DNA of 64,000 nucleotides. It comes from JABDOU01 sp041609995. Its GTDB lineage: Bacteria > Actinomycetota > Acidimicrobiia > Spongiisociales > SHLN01. Position numbers and translations under genes: made by a program. The stretch is from positions 14,012 through 78,011 of the forward strand of contig JBFIPU010000005.1 of NCBI GenBank assembly GCA_041609995.1, written 5' to 3'. The notes under the pieces are model-generated. The model saw only the letters and a list, made by a program, of their open reading frames with translations, made no database searches and had not been told where the DNA came from. Shown here one piece after another: positions 1 through 9,225 of the stretch (positions within the stretch are counted from its first letter, which is position 1; every line of letters begins with the position of its first letter).

Positions 1-231
1 CCTTGGTCGGTCGAGCCACGAGCGGCGGATCGCACCCCCCGGCGGCGACGGCGCCGGTTCTCAGGACGGCGGCCGGCGGCGGATCCGGCAATCTCGGAGT
101 CCGGCTCAACCGTGGACGAGGCGGTGACGGCCCGACCGCCCCGCACCCGTTCCGGCCGACCCGAAGATGAGCGCCGTGGTCCTCCGGTCGAGGGCCAAGA
201 TCTCGATTCAGATCGCGAAATCCTTCTCTAG
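1..231 (+). CDS. Possible 3' end of an upstream gene (partial, unrecognised)
   Basis: Frame 1 is open from the window edge to a TAG at 229-231, giving about 76 residues. The sequence is rich in Arg, Pro, Asp and Glu and ends in the motif DLDSDREILL. This looks like a disordered C-terminal tail, but high-GC DNA often keeps a frame open by chance, and no domain is visible. It lies about 125 bases upstream of guaB3 on the same strand. I cannot assign a function, and it may not be a gene. Confidence 0.25.
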   Translation, partial: PWSVEPRAADRTPRRRRRRFSGRRPAADPAISESGSTVDEAVTARPPRTRSGRPEDERRGPPVEGQDLDSDREILL

Positions 232-355
232 TCGATCTCGGGGGCAGCACCCGCCCAGGAGTACGCTTCGGCCCTTGAAACGACCGCCGGGCAAACGGCG
301 GCACACCAGGGCAGGTCGAGGGGTAGGTCGGCGGTACCACGAGGGAAGTGATCCA

Positions 356-1513
356 ATGGAAGTAGAAATCGGATATGGCAAAACCGGGCGCCGCGCCTGG
401 GGTTTCGACGATATTGCCATCGTCCCCTCGAGGCGGACGCGGGATCCCGAGGACGTCGACATTTCCTGGCAGCTGGACGCCTACCGTTTCGATCTCCCGG
501 TGTTGGCGTCGGCGATGGATTCGGCCGTGAGCCCGGCGACGGCGATAGAGATGGGCCGGCTCGGGGGTTTGGCCGTGCTCAATCTCGAGGGGCTGTGGAC
601 GCGTTACGCGGATCCGGAGCCCGTCTATGCCGAAATCGCTCAGCTGGAGCCGGAAAAAGCCACCCGGCGCATGCAAGAGCTCTACGAGGAGCCGCTCCAG
701 CCCGAGCTGATCGAGCAGCGGATCGGCGAGATGCGAGACGCAGGGGTCACCACTGCGGCCAGCATCACGCCCCAGAATACGGAGAAGCTGGCTCCTTTCA
801 CTGTGAAAGCCGGACTTGACATTCTCGTGATCCAGGGAACGGTCGTGTCGGCCGAGCACGTGTCGTCACGATCCGAGCCGTTGAACCTGAAAGACTTCAT
901 CTACCACTTCGAACTTCCGGTGATCGTGGGAGGATGCGCTTCGTACGCAACCGCGTTGCACCTGATGCGAACCGGCGCAGTCGGGGTGCTCGTGGGTGTT
1001 GGCCCCGGCGCCGCCTGTACGACCAGAGGTGTGTTGGGGGTCGGCGTTCCCCAGGCCACGGCCATCGCGGACGCCCGGGGGGCTCGGATCCGGCACCTCG
1101 ATGAGACGGGCCGATACGTACACGTCATCGCCGACGGGGGCATGAGGACCGGAGGCGACGTCTCGAAGGCGATCGCGTGCGGCGCGGATGCGGTGATGCT
1201 GGGATCTCCGATTGCCTCTGCCGCCGAGGCTCCGGGCCAGGGGTTCCATTGGGGCATGGCGACGTTTCACCCAACACTGCCGCGCGGAGCACGTGTCGAG
1301 ACCAAGCAGCTGGGGACGCTCGAGGAAATCCTGGTGGGTCCTGCCTACGAAAACGATGGTCGGCGCAACCTGTTCGGTGGTCTGCGGGTCTCGATGGCGA
1401 CGACCGGGTACGCCAACCTGCGCGAATTCCAGAAAGCAGAGGTCATGGTCGCGCCCGCTCTCCAGACGGAGGGCAAGGATCTTCAGCGATCTCAGAGGGT
1501 GGGCATGGGGTGA
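356..1513 (+). CDS. guaB3: GuaB3-family IMP dehydrogenase-related protein
   Basis: A 385-residue TIM-barrel protein of the IMP dehydrogenase / GMP reductase superfamily. It carries the catalytic-cysteine loop GAACTTRG, the N-terminal ASAMDSAV substrate motif and a late GGMRTGGDV phosphate-binding motif. It has no CBS domains, which together with its length matches the actinobacterial and cyanobacterial GuaB3 type rather than canonical GuaB (about 490 residues). The ATG at 356 is preferred because GAGGGAAG lies about 8 bases upstream; the open frame extends further 5' but that part looks random. Its stop overlaps the GTG of guaA, so the two are translationally coupled. The likely reaction is IMP/XMP/GMP interconversion; which reaction this clade performs is not decided by sequence. 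Confidence 0.9.
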   Translation: MEVEIGYGKTGRRAWGFDDIAIVPSRRTRDPEDVDISWQLDAYRFDLPVLASAMDSAVSPATAIEMGRLGGLAVLNLEGLWTRYADPEPVYAEIAQLEPEKATRRMQELYEEPLQPELIEQRIGEMRDAGVTTAASITPQNTEKLAPFTVKAGLDILVIQGTVVSAEHVSSRSEPLNLKDFIYHFELPVIVGGCASYATALHLMRTGAVGVLVGVGPGAACTTRGVLGVGVPQATAIADARGARIRHLDETGRYVHVIADGGMRTGGDVSKAIACGADAVMLGSPIASAAEAPGQGFHWGMATFHPTLPRGARVETKQLGTLEEILVGPAYENDGRRNLFGGLRVSMATTGYANLREFQKAEVMVAPALQTEGKDLQRSQRVGMG

Positions 1514-3078
1514 GCTCCACCGCCTCTGGAAGCGCCTCGGATCACGGCCATTACGACAAGGTACTGGTGGTGGACCTGGGAGCCCAGTATGCCCAGCTGA
1601 TCGCCCGCCGCGTGCGTGACGCCAACTTCTACAGCGAGATCGTACGCCGCACGATCAGTGCCGATGAGATACGCGATCGGAATGCGTCGGCCATCATCCT
1701 CTCGGGCGGGCCGGCCTCGGTGTATGCCGACGACGCCGCCGATATCGATCCCGGCATTCTGCAGCTCGGCGTGCCGATTCTCGGCATCTGCTACGGCCAC
1801 CAACTGATCGCCCAAATGTTGGGGGGCGTCGTGGAACGCACCAACACCCGTGAATACGGGCGTACCGAACTCGACGTCGAGGAGCCGTCTCTCCTCTTCA
1901 CCGGCCTGCCGGAATCGCACGATGTGTGGATGAGCCACGGCGATGCTGTGGTCAAACCTCCGCCCGGATTTCGGGTGACGGCCTCGTCGGCGGGCTCGCC
2001 GGTAGCGGCCATGGAAGACACCGAACGGCGAATCTACGGCCTCCAATTCCACCCTGAGGTTCACCACAGCCCTCGGGGGCAAGAGGTGATCAAACACTTC
2101 CTCCACAATGCGGCCGGACTCATGCCGTCATGGACGCGGGCATCGATCATCGAAGAATCGGTGGAGGCGATCAGGGAGCAGGTGGGCGACGCGAGGGTGA
2201 TCTGCGGCTTGTCCGGTGGCGTCGATTCTTCGGTGGCCGCAGCCCTGGTCCACAAAGCTGTCGGAGACCAGCTCACCTGTGTGTTCGTCGACCACGGCCT
2301 GTTGCGGCAGGGCGAAGCCGAAGAGGTGATCGAGACATTTGGTGATCATTTCCACGTTCGCCTGATCCACGTCGATGCCGCAAACCGGTTTCTGACCGGG
2401 CTCGCCGGGATCGAGGATCCCGAATCCAAGCGCAAGGTCATCGGCGAGACGTTCATCAGGGTGTTCGAAGAAGCCGCGTCCGAACTGGAAGACGCCCAGT
2501 TTCTGGTGCAGGGAACGCTCTATCCCGACGTGATCGAATCCGGCTCCGGCGAGGCGGCCAAGATCAAGAGCCACCACAATGTGGGCGGATTGCCCGCCGA
2601 CCTCGGATTCTCGCTCATCGAGCCACTCAGAGATCTGTTCAAGGACGAGGTCCGGGCCGTGGGAACCGAGCTCGGGTTGCCCGATGAGATCGTGTGGCGC
2701 CAGCCGTTTCCGGGTCCAGGTTTGGCCGTGCGTATCGTTGGTGAGGTCACCAGGAGCCGCCTCGATATGCTGCGGGCGGCCGATCACATCATCACCGACG
2801 AAGTTCGCAAAGCCGGTCTCGAGCGGGAGTTGTGGCAGGTATTCGGCGTTCTGCTGGGTATCCGTTCGGTCGGGGTGCAGGGCGACGGACGCACGTATGC
2901 CCACCCGCTGGTGGTGCGAGCGGTGACGAGCGAAGATGCCATGACGGCCGACTGGGCCCGATTGCCTTATGCCCTGCTGGATCGGATCTCGTCGCGCGTG
3001 ATCAACGAGGTCGAGGGCATCAATCGAGTCGCACTGGACATCTCTTCGAAGCCGCCGGCCACGATCGAGTGGGAGTAG
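1510..3078 (+). CDS. guaA: GMP synthase (glutamine-hydrolysing)
   Basis: Converts XMP to GMP using ATP and glutamine, in the cytoplasm. The 522-residue length matches the family. The N-terminal class I glutamine amidotransferase domain shows the nucleophile motif GICYGHQL and the His/Glu pair in QFHPEVHHS. The ATP pyrophosphatase domain has the P-loop SGGVDSSV, and the C-terminal dimerisation domain ends in KPPATIEWE, as in other GuaA proteins. The start is the GTG at 1510, which overlaps the guaB3 stop as GTGA; longer reading of the same frame upstream runs antisensically through guaB3 codons and is not credible. With guaB3 it forms a two-gene guanine nucleotide operon. Confidence 0.97.
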   Translation: MSSTASGSASDHGHYDKVLVVDLGAQYAQLIARRVRDANFYSEIVRRTISADEIRDRNASAIILSGGPASVYADDAADIDPGILQLGVPILGICYGHQLIAQMLGGVVERTNTREYGRTELDVEEPSLLFTGLPESHDVWMSHGDAVVKPPPGFRVTASSAGSPVAAMEDTERRIYGLQFHPEVHHSPRGQEVIKHFLHNAAGLMPSWTRASIIEESVEAIREQVGDARVICGLSGGVDSSVAAALVHKAVGDQLTCVFVDHGLLRQGEAEEVIETFGDHFHVRLIHVDAANRFLTGLAGIEDPESKRKVIGETFIRVFEEAASELEDAQFLVQGTLYPDVIESGSGEAAKIKSHHNVGGLPADLGFSLIEPLRDLFKDEVRAVGTELGLPDEIVWRQPFPGPGLAVRIVGEVTRSRLDMLRAADHIITDEVRKAGLERELWQVFGVLLGIRSVGVQGDGRTYAHPLVVRAVTSEDAMTADWARLPYALLDRISSRVINEVEGINRVALDISSKPPATIEWE

Positions 3079-3134
3079 GGCATATTCGCCCTGTCGATTC
3101 GATAAAGCGAGGGGACTAGTCCGTCGATATCACC

Positions 3135-3150
3135 CGTAGAGATATCTACG
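3135..3150. promoter_or_regulatory. Inverted repeat upstream of the CheA-like gene
   Basis: Perfect 6-base arms CGTAGA and TCTACG are separated by GATA, ending 11 bases before the ATG at 3162. The repeat sits in the 83-base gap between guaA and the kinase gene. It could be an operator or a small RNA hairpin that overlaps the ribosome-binding region. There is no evidence about which protein would bind it. Confidence 0.3.
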
Positions 3151-3161
3151 CAGAGGGTGCG

Positions 3162-5429
3162 ATGGATCTCGCAAGAGACCCTGAGCTCATTGAGCTCTTC
3201 AGACGAGAGATGGCCGAGCGCGTCGACGTCCTCATCGAGGGCTCGTCCGCAATGGCGGACGATGCTTTCCCCGCGGCCCGGCTCGATGAGTTGCTGCGCG
3301 AGGCTCACACGATCAAAGGCACGTCACTGGTCATGGGGCTGGCGGAGGCAGGTCAGGCCGGCGCCGTGATCGAAGACCTCCTCACCGATATTCAGGCCGG
3401 ACGCCGGGTTCCGAGCGTCGGTCTCGGTCGGGGGCTCATCGTCGCCTGCCAGGCCCTCCGCCAGTTCATCATCGATCCCGGCTCCGACCATCGGCTCGAA
3501 GCCGGCGTCGCGACGCTCACCACGCTGGCGGATGACCCGTTGGCGGCCGACGATCTCCTCGGCCCGGTGGAAGACAACGCGGAACAGGAGATGGAGGAGC
3601 CTCCCGAGATACCGGTTGCCGAGCCGGAGGACGCCGGCACTCTCATCGCCGGAGATCTGTCGAGGCAGTTCTACGACATACCCGCAAATGCCCGGGATGA
3701 CGACCCCCTGCGAATCCCCATCAACATCGATGACGCGGCCGAGATCGTGGACTTCGCCGAAATCGAAGACGCGGTGGCGGCCGACGACCGCTCCCGCACT
3801 CTGGGCGGACTGCTGTCGGCGCCCGAAATGTGGATCAACAGCGAGACGACCGGGGTCGCAACAGCCCGGCTGTACGAGATCATCAGCCGGGCAGCGGAGC
3901 TGCGGATCGACACCGAGTCGCTGGTAGCGGCTGTTGAACGCCTGGCCGACATGGAGGATGCGGATGAACTCCGGCGAATGGTGGGTGCGCTGCGTTATGG
4001 TGTCCGGGCGTTGGCCTTGAGTACCCAGGCCATGCAGCAGCAGACCATCGGTCTCGTGGCAGTGCCCATGAGCAGCGTGCTGGCGACTCTTCCCTCCCTC
4101 GTGAGGTTCCTGGCGAAACGCACCGCGAAGGACGTTCGCTTCGAGATCATCGGAGACGAGTCAGCCGAGCTCGATCGCGGCACACTCGATCGGGTGGCGG
4201 ACATCATCCGCCAACTGCTCGTCAACTCCATCGTCCATGGCATCCAGGATGCTCAGTCGCGTGGGGAGCAGGAAAAAGACCCGACCGGCACGCTCACATT
4301 GACAGTGACGCCGGAGGACGACCACATGCGCATCGTGGTCACGGACGACGGAAACGGTATCGATTGGCCTGCAATCCGCGCGAAAGCGGTCGAGCTCGGT
4401 CTACTCGAGGCGAACTACAGCCCGTCCACGGCTGAGCTCGAGACGATGTTGTTCAACGAGCCGATCTCGACATCGGCCGGCAACGACGAACTGGGCGGGT
4501 CGGGGGAGGGACTGTCCAAGGTCGCCCAGTCCGTCCAGGATCTGCATGGTTCGATCGACGTTCGGTCAGTCAGGGGGATCGGCACCGAGGTCGAGGTCGT
4601 GGTGCCGAGGTTCCAGTCGTTGCAATCGATAGTGTTGGTGCTCACTGCCAATGGACGCTGGGGCATCCCAGAGCTGTCGATCCTCGATCGTACCTCGATG
4701 GCCGATTCGATCACCTACCGGACTCCCGAGGGACGCAAGGAGGTGTTGTTTCGCGACGGCACCATTCCCCTCGTGTCGCTCAGCAGCCTGGTCGGAGACG
4801 ACGACGCCGAGACGTCGCGCGACGTGATTGTCGTGTCGACCCACGGCGGTCCCCTGGCCCTGGCCGTGGCCGGCACCCTCGGGGTGATGGAGGTAGCGCC
4901 CAAACGGCTCGGTGGGTTGCTCCGTTCCGCCCCGTTTGTCACCGGCGCCACGATGGTCGGCGGGGAGATCGTCATGCTCATCGACACCGACACCCTCATG
5001 GAGGTGGCCGACGCAGTGGAGCTCGATCCGCCGACGGAGCGCAGGACCATCCTGATCGTCGACGATTCCGCCGGGGTGCGCCAGGTGTTGACTGCCGCAC
5101 TGACCGCCGGCGGTTTCGAGGTGGTGGCGGCGGGTTCGGCCGTCGAGGCCCTCGAGCAACTCGCCAACCATATCGTCGATGCCATGGTGGTCGATTACTC
5201 GATGCCCGGTGAAGACGGCGTCGACCTGGTGGTTAACGTCCGCAAGACGTACGGGACGATGCCGGTGGTGATGGTCTCCGCCGTCGCCCGCGAAGAGGAT
5301 CGCGCCCGCGCCGAGGCGGCCGGAATCGATGCATATTTCGAGAAATCGGACTTTAGAGAAGGCGTGTTGGCGTCGATGTTGAAGGAACTGCTTGATAACG
5401 AGTCGCCCATTCGAAAGACGGCACAATGA
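3162..5429 (+). CDS. CheA-like hybrid histidine kinase (Hpt-HATPase-CheW-REC)
   Basis: A 755-residue cytoplasmic signalling kinase. The N-terminal Hpt domain has the phosphorylatable His49 in EAHTIKGTS. A low-complexity acidic linker (about 135-215) is followed by the CheA-type dimerisation and ATPase domains, with N-box LLVNSIVHGIQ, G1 motif DDGNGID and a late GGSGEGLSKV glycine loop. A CheW-like domain comes next (about 485-615), then a C-terminal receiver domain with an Asp in VVDYSMPG. It has no transmembrane segment. Its stop overlaps the next gene (ATGA), which is a response regulator. No CheR, CheB, MCP or flagellar genes lie nearby, so it probably controls something other than flagellar chemotaxis, such as pili, development or envelope functions. 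That role is inference. Confidence 0.9.
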   Translation: MDLARDPELIELFRREMAERVDVLIEGSSAMADDAFPAARLDELLREAHTIKGTSLVMGLAEAGQAGAVIEDLLTDIQAGRRVPSVGLGRGLIVACQALRQFIIDPGSDHRLEAGVATLTTLADDPLAADDLLGPVEDNAEQEMEEPPEIPVAEPEDAGTLIAGDLSRQFYDIPANARDDDPLRIPINIDDAAEIVDFAEIEDAVAADDRSRTLGGLLSAPEMWINSETTGVATARLYEIISRAAELRIDTESLVAAVERLADMEDADELRRMVGALRYGVRALALSTQAMQQQTIGLVAVPMSSVLATLPSLVRFLAKRTAKDVRFEIIGDESAELDRGTLDRVADIIRQLLVNSIVHGIQDAQSRGEQEKDPTGTLTLTVTPEDDHMRIVVTDDGNGIDWPAIRAKAVELGLLEANYSPSTAELETMLFNEPISTSAGNDELGGSGEGLSKVAQSVQDLHGSIDVRSVRGIGTEVEVVVPRFQSLQSIVLVLTANGRWGIPELSILDRTSMADSITYRTPEGRKEVLFRDGTIPLVSLSSLVGDDDAETSRDVIVVSTHGGPLALAVAGTLGVMEVAPKRLGGLLRSAPFVTGATMVGGEIVMLIDTDTLMEVADAVELDPPTERRTILIVDDSAGVRQVLTAALTAGGFEVVAAGSAVEALEQLANHIVDAMVVDYSMPGEDGVDLVVNVRKTYGTMPVVMVSAVAREEDRARAEAAGIDAYFEKSDFREGVLASMLKELLDNESPIRKTAQ

Positions 5430-6430
5430 AGGTTTTGGTGGCCGATGACTCGCCCGTGTTGGTGCGAGCATTGACGAAGCTGTTGGAGCAGGCGGGATAC
5501 GAGGTAGCCGTTGCGGGCGACGGCCTGGAAGCAATCCAGAAGTTCTACGAGGAAGCTCCGGACCTGGCACTAGTTGACATCAACATGCCCAAACTCCACG
5601 GCTATGTGGTGTGCCGGCTGCTGAAAGAAGACCCGGCCGCCCAGTCGGTGCCGATTCTCATTCTCACCGCACGCAACTCGAACGAGGATCGCTATTGGGC
5701 CAACCGATCCGGGGCGGATGGGTTCATCACCAAGGAGTCGATGGGTGAGGAGCTGCTCGACGCGGTCCAGTCGGCGTTGGCCAGTCGCGCGCTTGCCGAC
5801 TTGTCGAGAATCGAGGCGCCCACCCAGTCACTGGAAGAGGGCGATGTGCTGGCACGCGTTTGTGAGGTGCTCGACCGCAAACTCTTCGAGGCCAGCATCG
5901 TGAACGACATCGTGGCAGTCGGTGTCCGCGCCGACGACCTGCACGGCACCATCAACGAGTCTCTCAGCATCCTGGGTCGCCTGATCGACTGTGACGCGGC
6001 GGGTGTCCTGCTCCACATGGAGCACGAGCTCGTCATGCGTACCGACGAGCCGATGTCGATCAGCGATTTCGAGCACTTCCGCGATTTGGCTGCGCTGCGG
6101 GGAAGACAGTTCACCACCGTTGACGTGCGCGGCGAGGACCTCAGCCTCGTCCTGCCTCCAGGAATCGACGACTCGAAGGTCTTCGACACCACCGGCGCAG
6201 TGGAAGATGGGGGCTGGGCCTCTTTCGAATCCATACCTTTGTGGTCGAAAGGCGAGGTGGTCGCCATTCTGGTACTCGGGTCGCACCGCAAGGACGCCTT
6301 CAACGACAGCGTTCGCCGGAACCTGCGCACCATCGAGCCACATCTGGCGACCGTGGTCGAATCGGCAAGGCAATACCAGCGCATCCTCGAACAGGAAGCC
6401 CGGTCGAGTTTGTCGAGTCTTCTCGACTGA
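5426..6430 (+). CDS. Response regulator with C-terminal GAF-like domain
   Basis: A 334-residue protein. The N-terminal receiver domain (1-120) has the acidic pair at residues 7-8 (VADDSP), phosphoacceptor Asp51 in LVDINMP, a conserved Thr in LTAR and the Lys in FITKESM. The remainder (about 135-330) reads like a GAF-type sensory domain: alternating strands and helices with no DNA-binding or GGDEF motif. It is translated from an ATG overlapping the kinase stop, so the two form a coupled pair and the kinase is the likely phosphodonor. The lack of a recognisable effector domain suggests output by protein-protein contact or allosteric control. The GAF call is from overall pattern only and is moderately sure. 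Confidence 0.82.
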   Translation: MKVLVADDSPVLVRALTKLLEQAGYEVAVAGDGLEAIQKFYEEAPDLALVDINMPKLHGYVVCRLLKEDPAAQSVPILILTARNSNEDRYWANRSGADGFITKESMGEELLDAVQSALASRALADLSRIEAPTQSLEEGDVLARVCEVLDRKLFEASIVNDIVAVGVRADDLHGTINESLSILGRLIDCDAAGVLLHMEHELVMRTDEPMSISDFEHFRDLAALRGRQFTTVDVRGEDLSLVLPPGIDDSKVFDTTGAVEDGGWASFESIPLWSKGEVVAILVLGSHRKDAFNDSVRRNLRTIEPHLATVVESARQYQRILEQEARSSLSSLLD

Positions 6431-6469
6431 CGCTCGAGCCCCAAGCCTCGAACGGGCCCCCTGGAGCCG

Positions 6470-8653
6470 TCAGACTTTTGTGAGGGGGGCCCACGCCAAC
6501 AGCAGCGTCTTCGCTCCTTCGTGGTCGAACACCACCACGGCTTCGGCGCCGTCGCCTTCGCCCCGCACTTCCCGCACCCGCCCCTTGCCCCAGTAGTCGT
6601 GATTGACGACGTCTCCGGGTTGGATGTCGGTGGCCGTCACATGGGCCCTTCCGAGTGATTCGGTCGCAGGGTTGCGGGTGCGGCTTCGCTGTTCGGTCAG
6701 ATCTTCGGGGATCTCCTTCAGCAGCCGGCTCACGGAGTTGAAGTTGGTTCCACCAAATATGGTGCGGCTCGTGGCGTTGACGAGGTAGAGGTGTTCCTGT
6801 GCGCGTGTAACGCCTACGTAGAACAGCCTCCGCTCCTCTTCGAGCTCTGCCGGGTCACCCAGCGACCTCATGTGGGGGAAGATGCCGTCTTCGAGCCCCA
6901 CCATGAAGACGGCGGGATACTCCAGTCCTTTGGCGTTGTGGAGCGTCATCAACGTGACGGCTCCGGCGGGGCCGTCCAGGGCGTCGACATCGGCCACCAG
7001 ACTCACGGACTCCAGAAAGGCCTCGACCCGCCGGTGGCCCGTCATCTCCGACCAGAGCACACCCTCTTCGTTACTCGTGCCCGTCTGCATCTCCTCGAAC
7101 TCAACCGCCGAGGCGACCACCTCCTTGATGTTTTCTACCCGGCCGAGCGCCTCGATGGTTCGCTCTGATTCGACCCACTCGAGGTAGCCGGTATCGTCGA
7201 GGATCGCCTGTAGCGTGCTCGCCGGGCCGTCGTCTGCCCGGTCGCGGAGGTACTTCATGAGGCCGACGAACTCCTTGATGCGGGCGATGGCCCGGCCGTT
7301 GAGGTTCGCGATGTCTGCGGCTTCCTCCAGTGCCTCGAAGAACGTGATGCCGTTTGCCTCGGCGTGACGGTCGACGTGTCCGACGGTCGTGTCGCCGATG
7401 CCCCGTTTGGGCGTGTTGATGATCCGCTTGACGGCGACCTGGTCTCCAGGATTCACCGCAGCCCGCAGGTAGGCGAGGATGTCCTTGACCTCCCGGCGGT
7501 CGTAGAACTTGGTTCCTCCCACGACCCGGTAGGGGACACCGTACCGGACAAACACCTCTTCTATTACGCGCGATTGGGCATTGGTGCGGTAGAAGACCGA
7601 GATGTCATCCGCCGACCGTGCGGCCATGAGTGTCTCGATCTCCTCTGCCACGAACGCCGCTTCGTCCCGCTCGTCCTGGGCCTGGTACCTCACGAGTTTT
7701 TCTCCCTCGCCCCGGTCCGACCACAGGTGCTTGTCGTTGCGGCTGCTGTTGTTGGCGATGACGGCGTTGGCGGCATCCAGGATGTTCTGGGTAGAGCGAT
7801 AGTTCTGGTCCAGCACCACCTTGCGGGCATCCGGGTAGTCCCGCTCGAATTCGAGGATGTTGCGGATGTCGGCTCCCCGGAAGGCATAGATGCTCTGATC
7901 GCTGTCACCCACCACGCAGACGTTTCGGTGCTTGGCGGCCAGGAGGTTGACGAGCCGGTATTGGGCGTGGTTCGTGTCCTGGTACTCGTCGACGCAGATG
8001 TATCGGAAGCGGTTCTGGTATCGCTCCAGCACGTCCGGGAAGGCGCCGAGGATCTCCACCGTGATCATCAAGAGATCGTCGAAATCCATGGCCGAGGCCT
8101 CGAGCAGCCGCTGCTGGTACAGCTGATAGACCTCGGCGATCTTCTCGTGGTAGAAGCCGGAGCCCTGGCGGGCGAAGCTCTCGTAGTCGATCAGTTCGTT
8201 TTTGGCATTGGAGATGGCGGCCTGAATACCGCGAGGAGGAAACCGCTTCGCATCGAGGTTGAGGTCACTCAGGCAATACTTGATCAGCCGGCGCGAATCG
8301 GCATCGTCGTAGATGCTGAACGATGCGTTGTAGCCGAGCCGGGTGGCCTCCCGCCGAAGGATTCGGACACAGGCGCGGTGGAATGTCGACACCCACATGG
8401 CGTCAACGAGGCCCCCGACGAGCTGTCCCACCCGTTCGCGCATCTCGTTGGCCGCCTTGTTCGTGAAGGTGATCGCCAGGATCTCATAGGGCGACACGCC
8501 CTCGTCTCTGATCAAATGGGCGATCCGGTGGGTGAGGACCCGCGTTTTACCGGAACCGGCTCCGGCCACCACCAACAGGGGCCCTTCCGTGGTGGTCACG
8601 GCCTCGAGCTGGGCAGGGTTGAGCTCGGTCGTGAGGGTGTTTTCGGGCGCCAT
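6470..8653 (-). CDS. pcrA: ATP-dependent 3'-5' DNA helicase of the UvrD/PcrA family
   Basis: A 727-residue superfamily 1 helicase. Walker A is GAGSGKT at residues 31-37, the Walker B region contains VDEYQDTN, motif III reads VVGDSDQSIYAFRGA, and motif VI lies in RRLFYVGVTRAQ. The C-terminal end (GDVVNHDYWGKGRV and following) is the Tudor-like tail that in PcrA/UvrD contacts RNA polymerase. It unwinds DNA in nucleotide excision repair, replication restart and recombination control. The ATG at 8653 starts directly before the conserved LNPAQLEAV motif. It is convergent with the response regulator, with 39 bases between the stops, and divergent from the B12-binding gene. Confidence 0.95.
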   Translation of the reverse strand: MAPENTLTTELNPAQLEAVTTTEGPLLVVAGAGSGKTRVLTHRIAHLIRDEGVSPYEILAITFTNKAANEMRERVGQLVGGLVDAMWVSTFHRACVRILRREATRLGYNASFSIYDDADSRRLIKYCLSDLNLDAKRFPPRGIQAAISNAKNELIDYESFARQGSGFYHEKIAEVYQLYQQRLLEASAMDFDDLLMITVEILGAFPDVLERYQNRFRYICVDEYQDTNHAQYRLVNLLAAKHRNVCVVGDSDQSIYAFRGADIRNILEFERDYPDARKVVLDQNYRSTQNILDAANAVIANNSSRNDKHLWSDRGEGEKLVRYQAQDERDEAAFVAEEIETLMAARSADDISVFYRTNAQSRVIEEVFVRYGVPYRVVGGTKFYDRREVKDILAYLRAAVNPGDQVAVKRIINTPKRGIGDTTVGHVDRHAEANGITFFEALEEAADIANLNGRAIARIKEFVGLMKYLRDRADDGPASTLQAILDDTGYLEWVESERTIEALGRVENIKEVVASAVEFEEMQTGTSNEEGVLWSEMTGHRRVEAFLESVSLVADVDALDGPAGAVTLMTLHNAKGLEYPAVFMVGLEDGIFPHMRSLGDPAELEEERRLFYVGVTRAQEHLYLVNATSRTIFGGTNFNSVSRLLKEIPEDLTEQRSRTRNPATESLGRAHVTATDIQPGDVVNHDYWGKGRVREVRGEGDGAEAVVVFDHEGAKTLLLAWAPLTKV

Positions 8654-8793
8654 GGACCACTGAGTATATGCGGCCCTGGTACGAAAATCTCAGGCGTGTA
8701 ATTCGATCGCCTGCCATGAGAAGGGACGCCGTGGCGAGCGGCGAGCGCGTGGCGCAGGACTCCGGGAATGGCGACGAGGTTTAGCATTGCCGC

Positions 8794-9183
8794 ATGCCAG
8801 CTCGCGTGCTGATAGCAAAACCGGGCCTGGACGGACACGATCGGGGAGCAAAGGTGATTGCTCGTGCCCTGCGCGACGGGGGCATCGAAGTCGTCTACTC
8901 GGGTCTCCACCAGACGCCCGAACAAATCGTGGAAACGGCCGTCCAGGAGGACGTGAGCGCCATCGGGCTGTCGATCCTCTCCGGCGCCCACATGACGCTG
9001 CTGCCGCGCGTGGTCGAACTCCTGCGCGAGCGCGGCATCGACGACATCATGGTGTTCGGCGGCGGCATCATTCCCGACGCCGACATCGCTCCGCTCAAAG
9101 AAGCCGGGCTGGCGGAGGTGTTCACACCTGGTGCACCACTCACCGAGATCGTCGAGTGGGTGCAGGCCCACGTGGCGTCCTAG
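8794..9183 (+). CDS. Cobalamin-binding subunit of methylmalonyl-CoA mutase-type enzyme
   Basis: A 129-residue protein consisting of one B12-binding Rossmann domain. The DxHxxG cobalamin motif is residues 13-18 (GLDGHDRGAK), with His15 as the lower axial ligand; a GLSILSGAH segment and a GGGIIPD motif complete the dimethylbenzimidazole pocket. It equals the C-terminal domain of methylmalonyl-CoA mutase, here encoded alone, so a catalytic TIM-barrel subunit must be encoded elsewhere. It sits 42 bases upstream of sucC on the same strand. Mutase makes succinyl-CoA and SucCD uses it, so the placement is metabolically sensible. Confidence 0.9.
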   Translation: MPARVLIAKPGLDGHDRGAKVIARALRDGGIEVVYSGLHQTPEQIVETAVQEDVSAIGLSILSGAHMTLLPRVVELLRERGIDDIMVFGGGIIPDADIAPLKEAGLAEVFTPGAPLTEIVEWVQAHVAS

Positions 9184-9225
9184 GCTTGCGGCCGGCGCCC
9201 GTGGCAGATTGCAGGAGTTGAGGTC

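Noticed and set aside
1177..1509. Longer guaA start reading 111 codons upstream
   Set aside because: The extra codons lie inside guaB3 in another frame, while the GTG at 1510 gives the normal GuaA length.
7364..8701. 445-codon plus-strand open frame opposite pcrA
   Set aside because: Antisense to the helicase motifs; composition is typical of a mirrored frame.
8654..8793. tRNA gene in the pcrA / B12 gap
   Set aside because: No TTCRA loop with matching acceptor and anticodon stems can be drawn here or in other gaps inspected.
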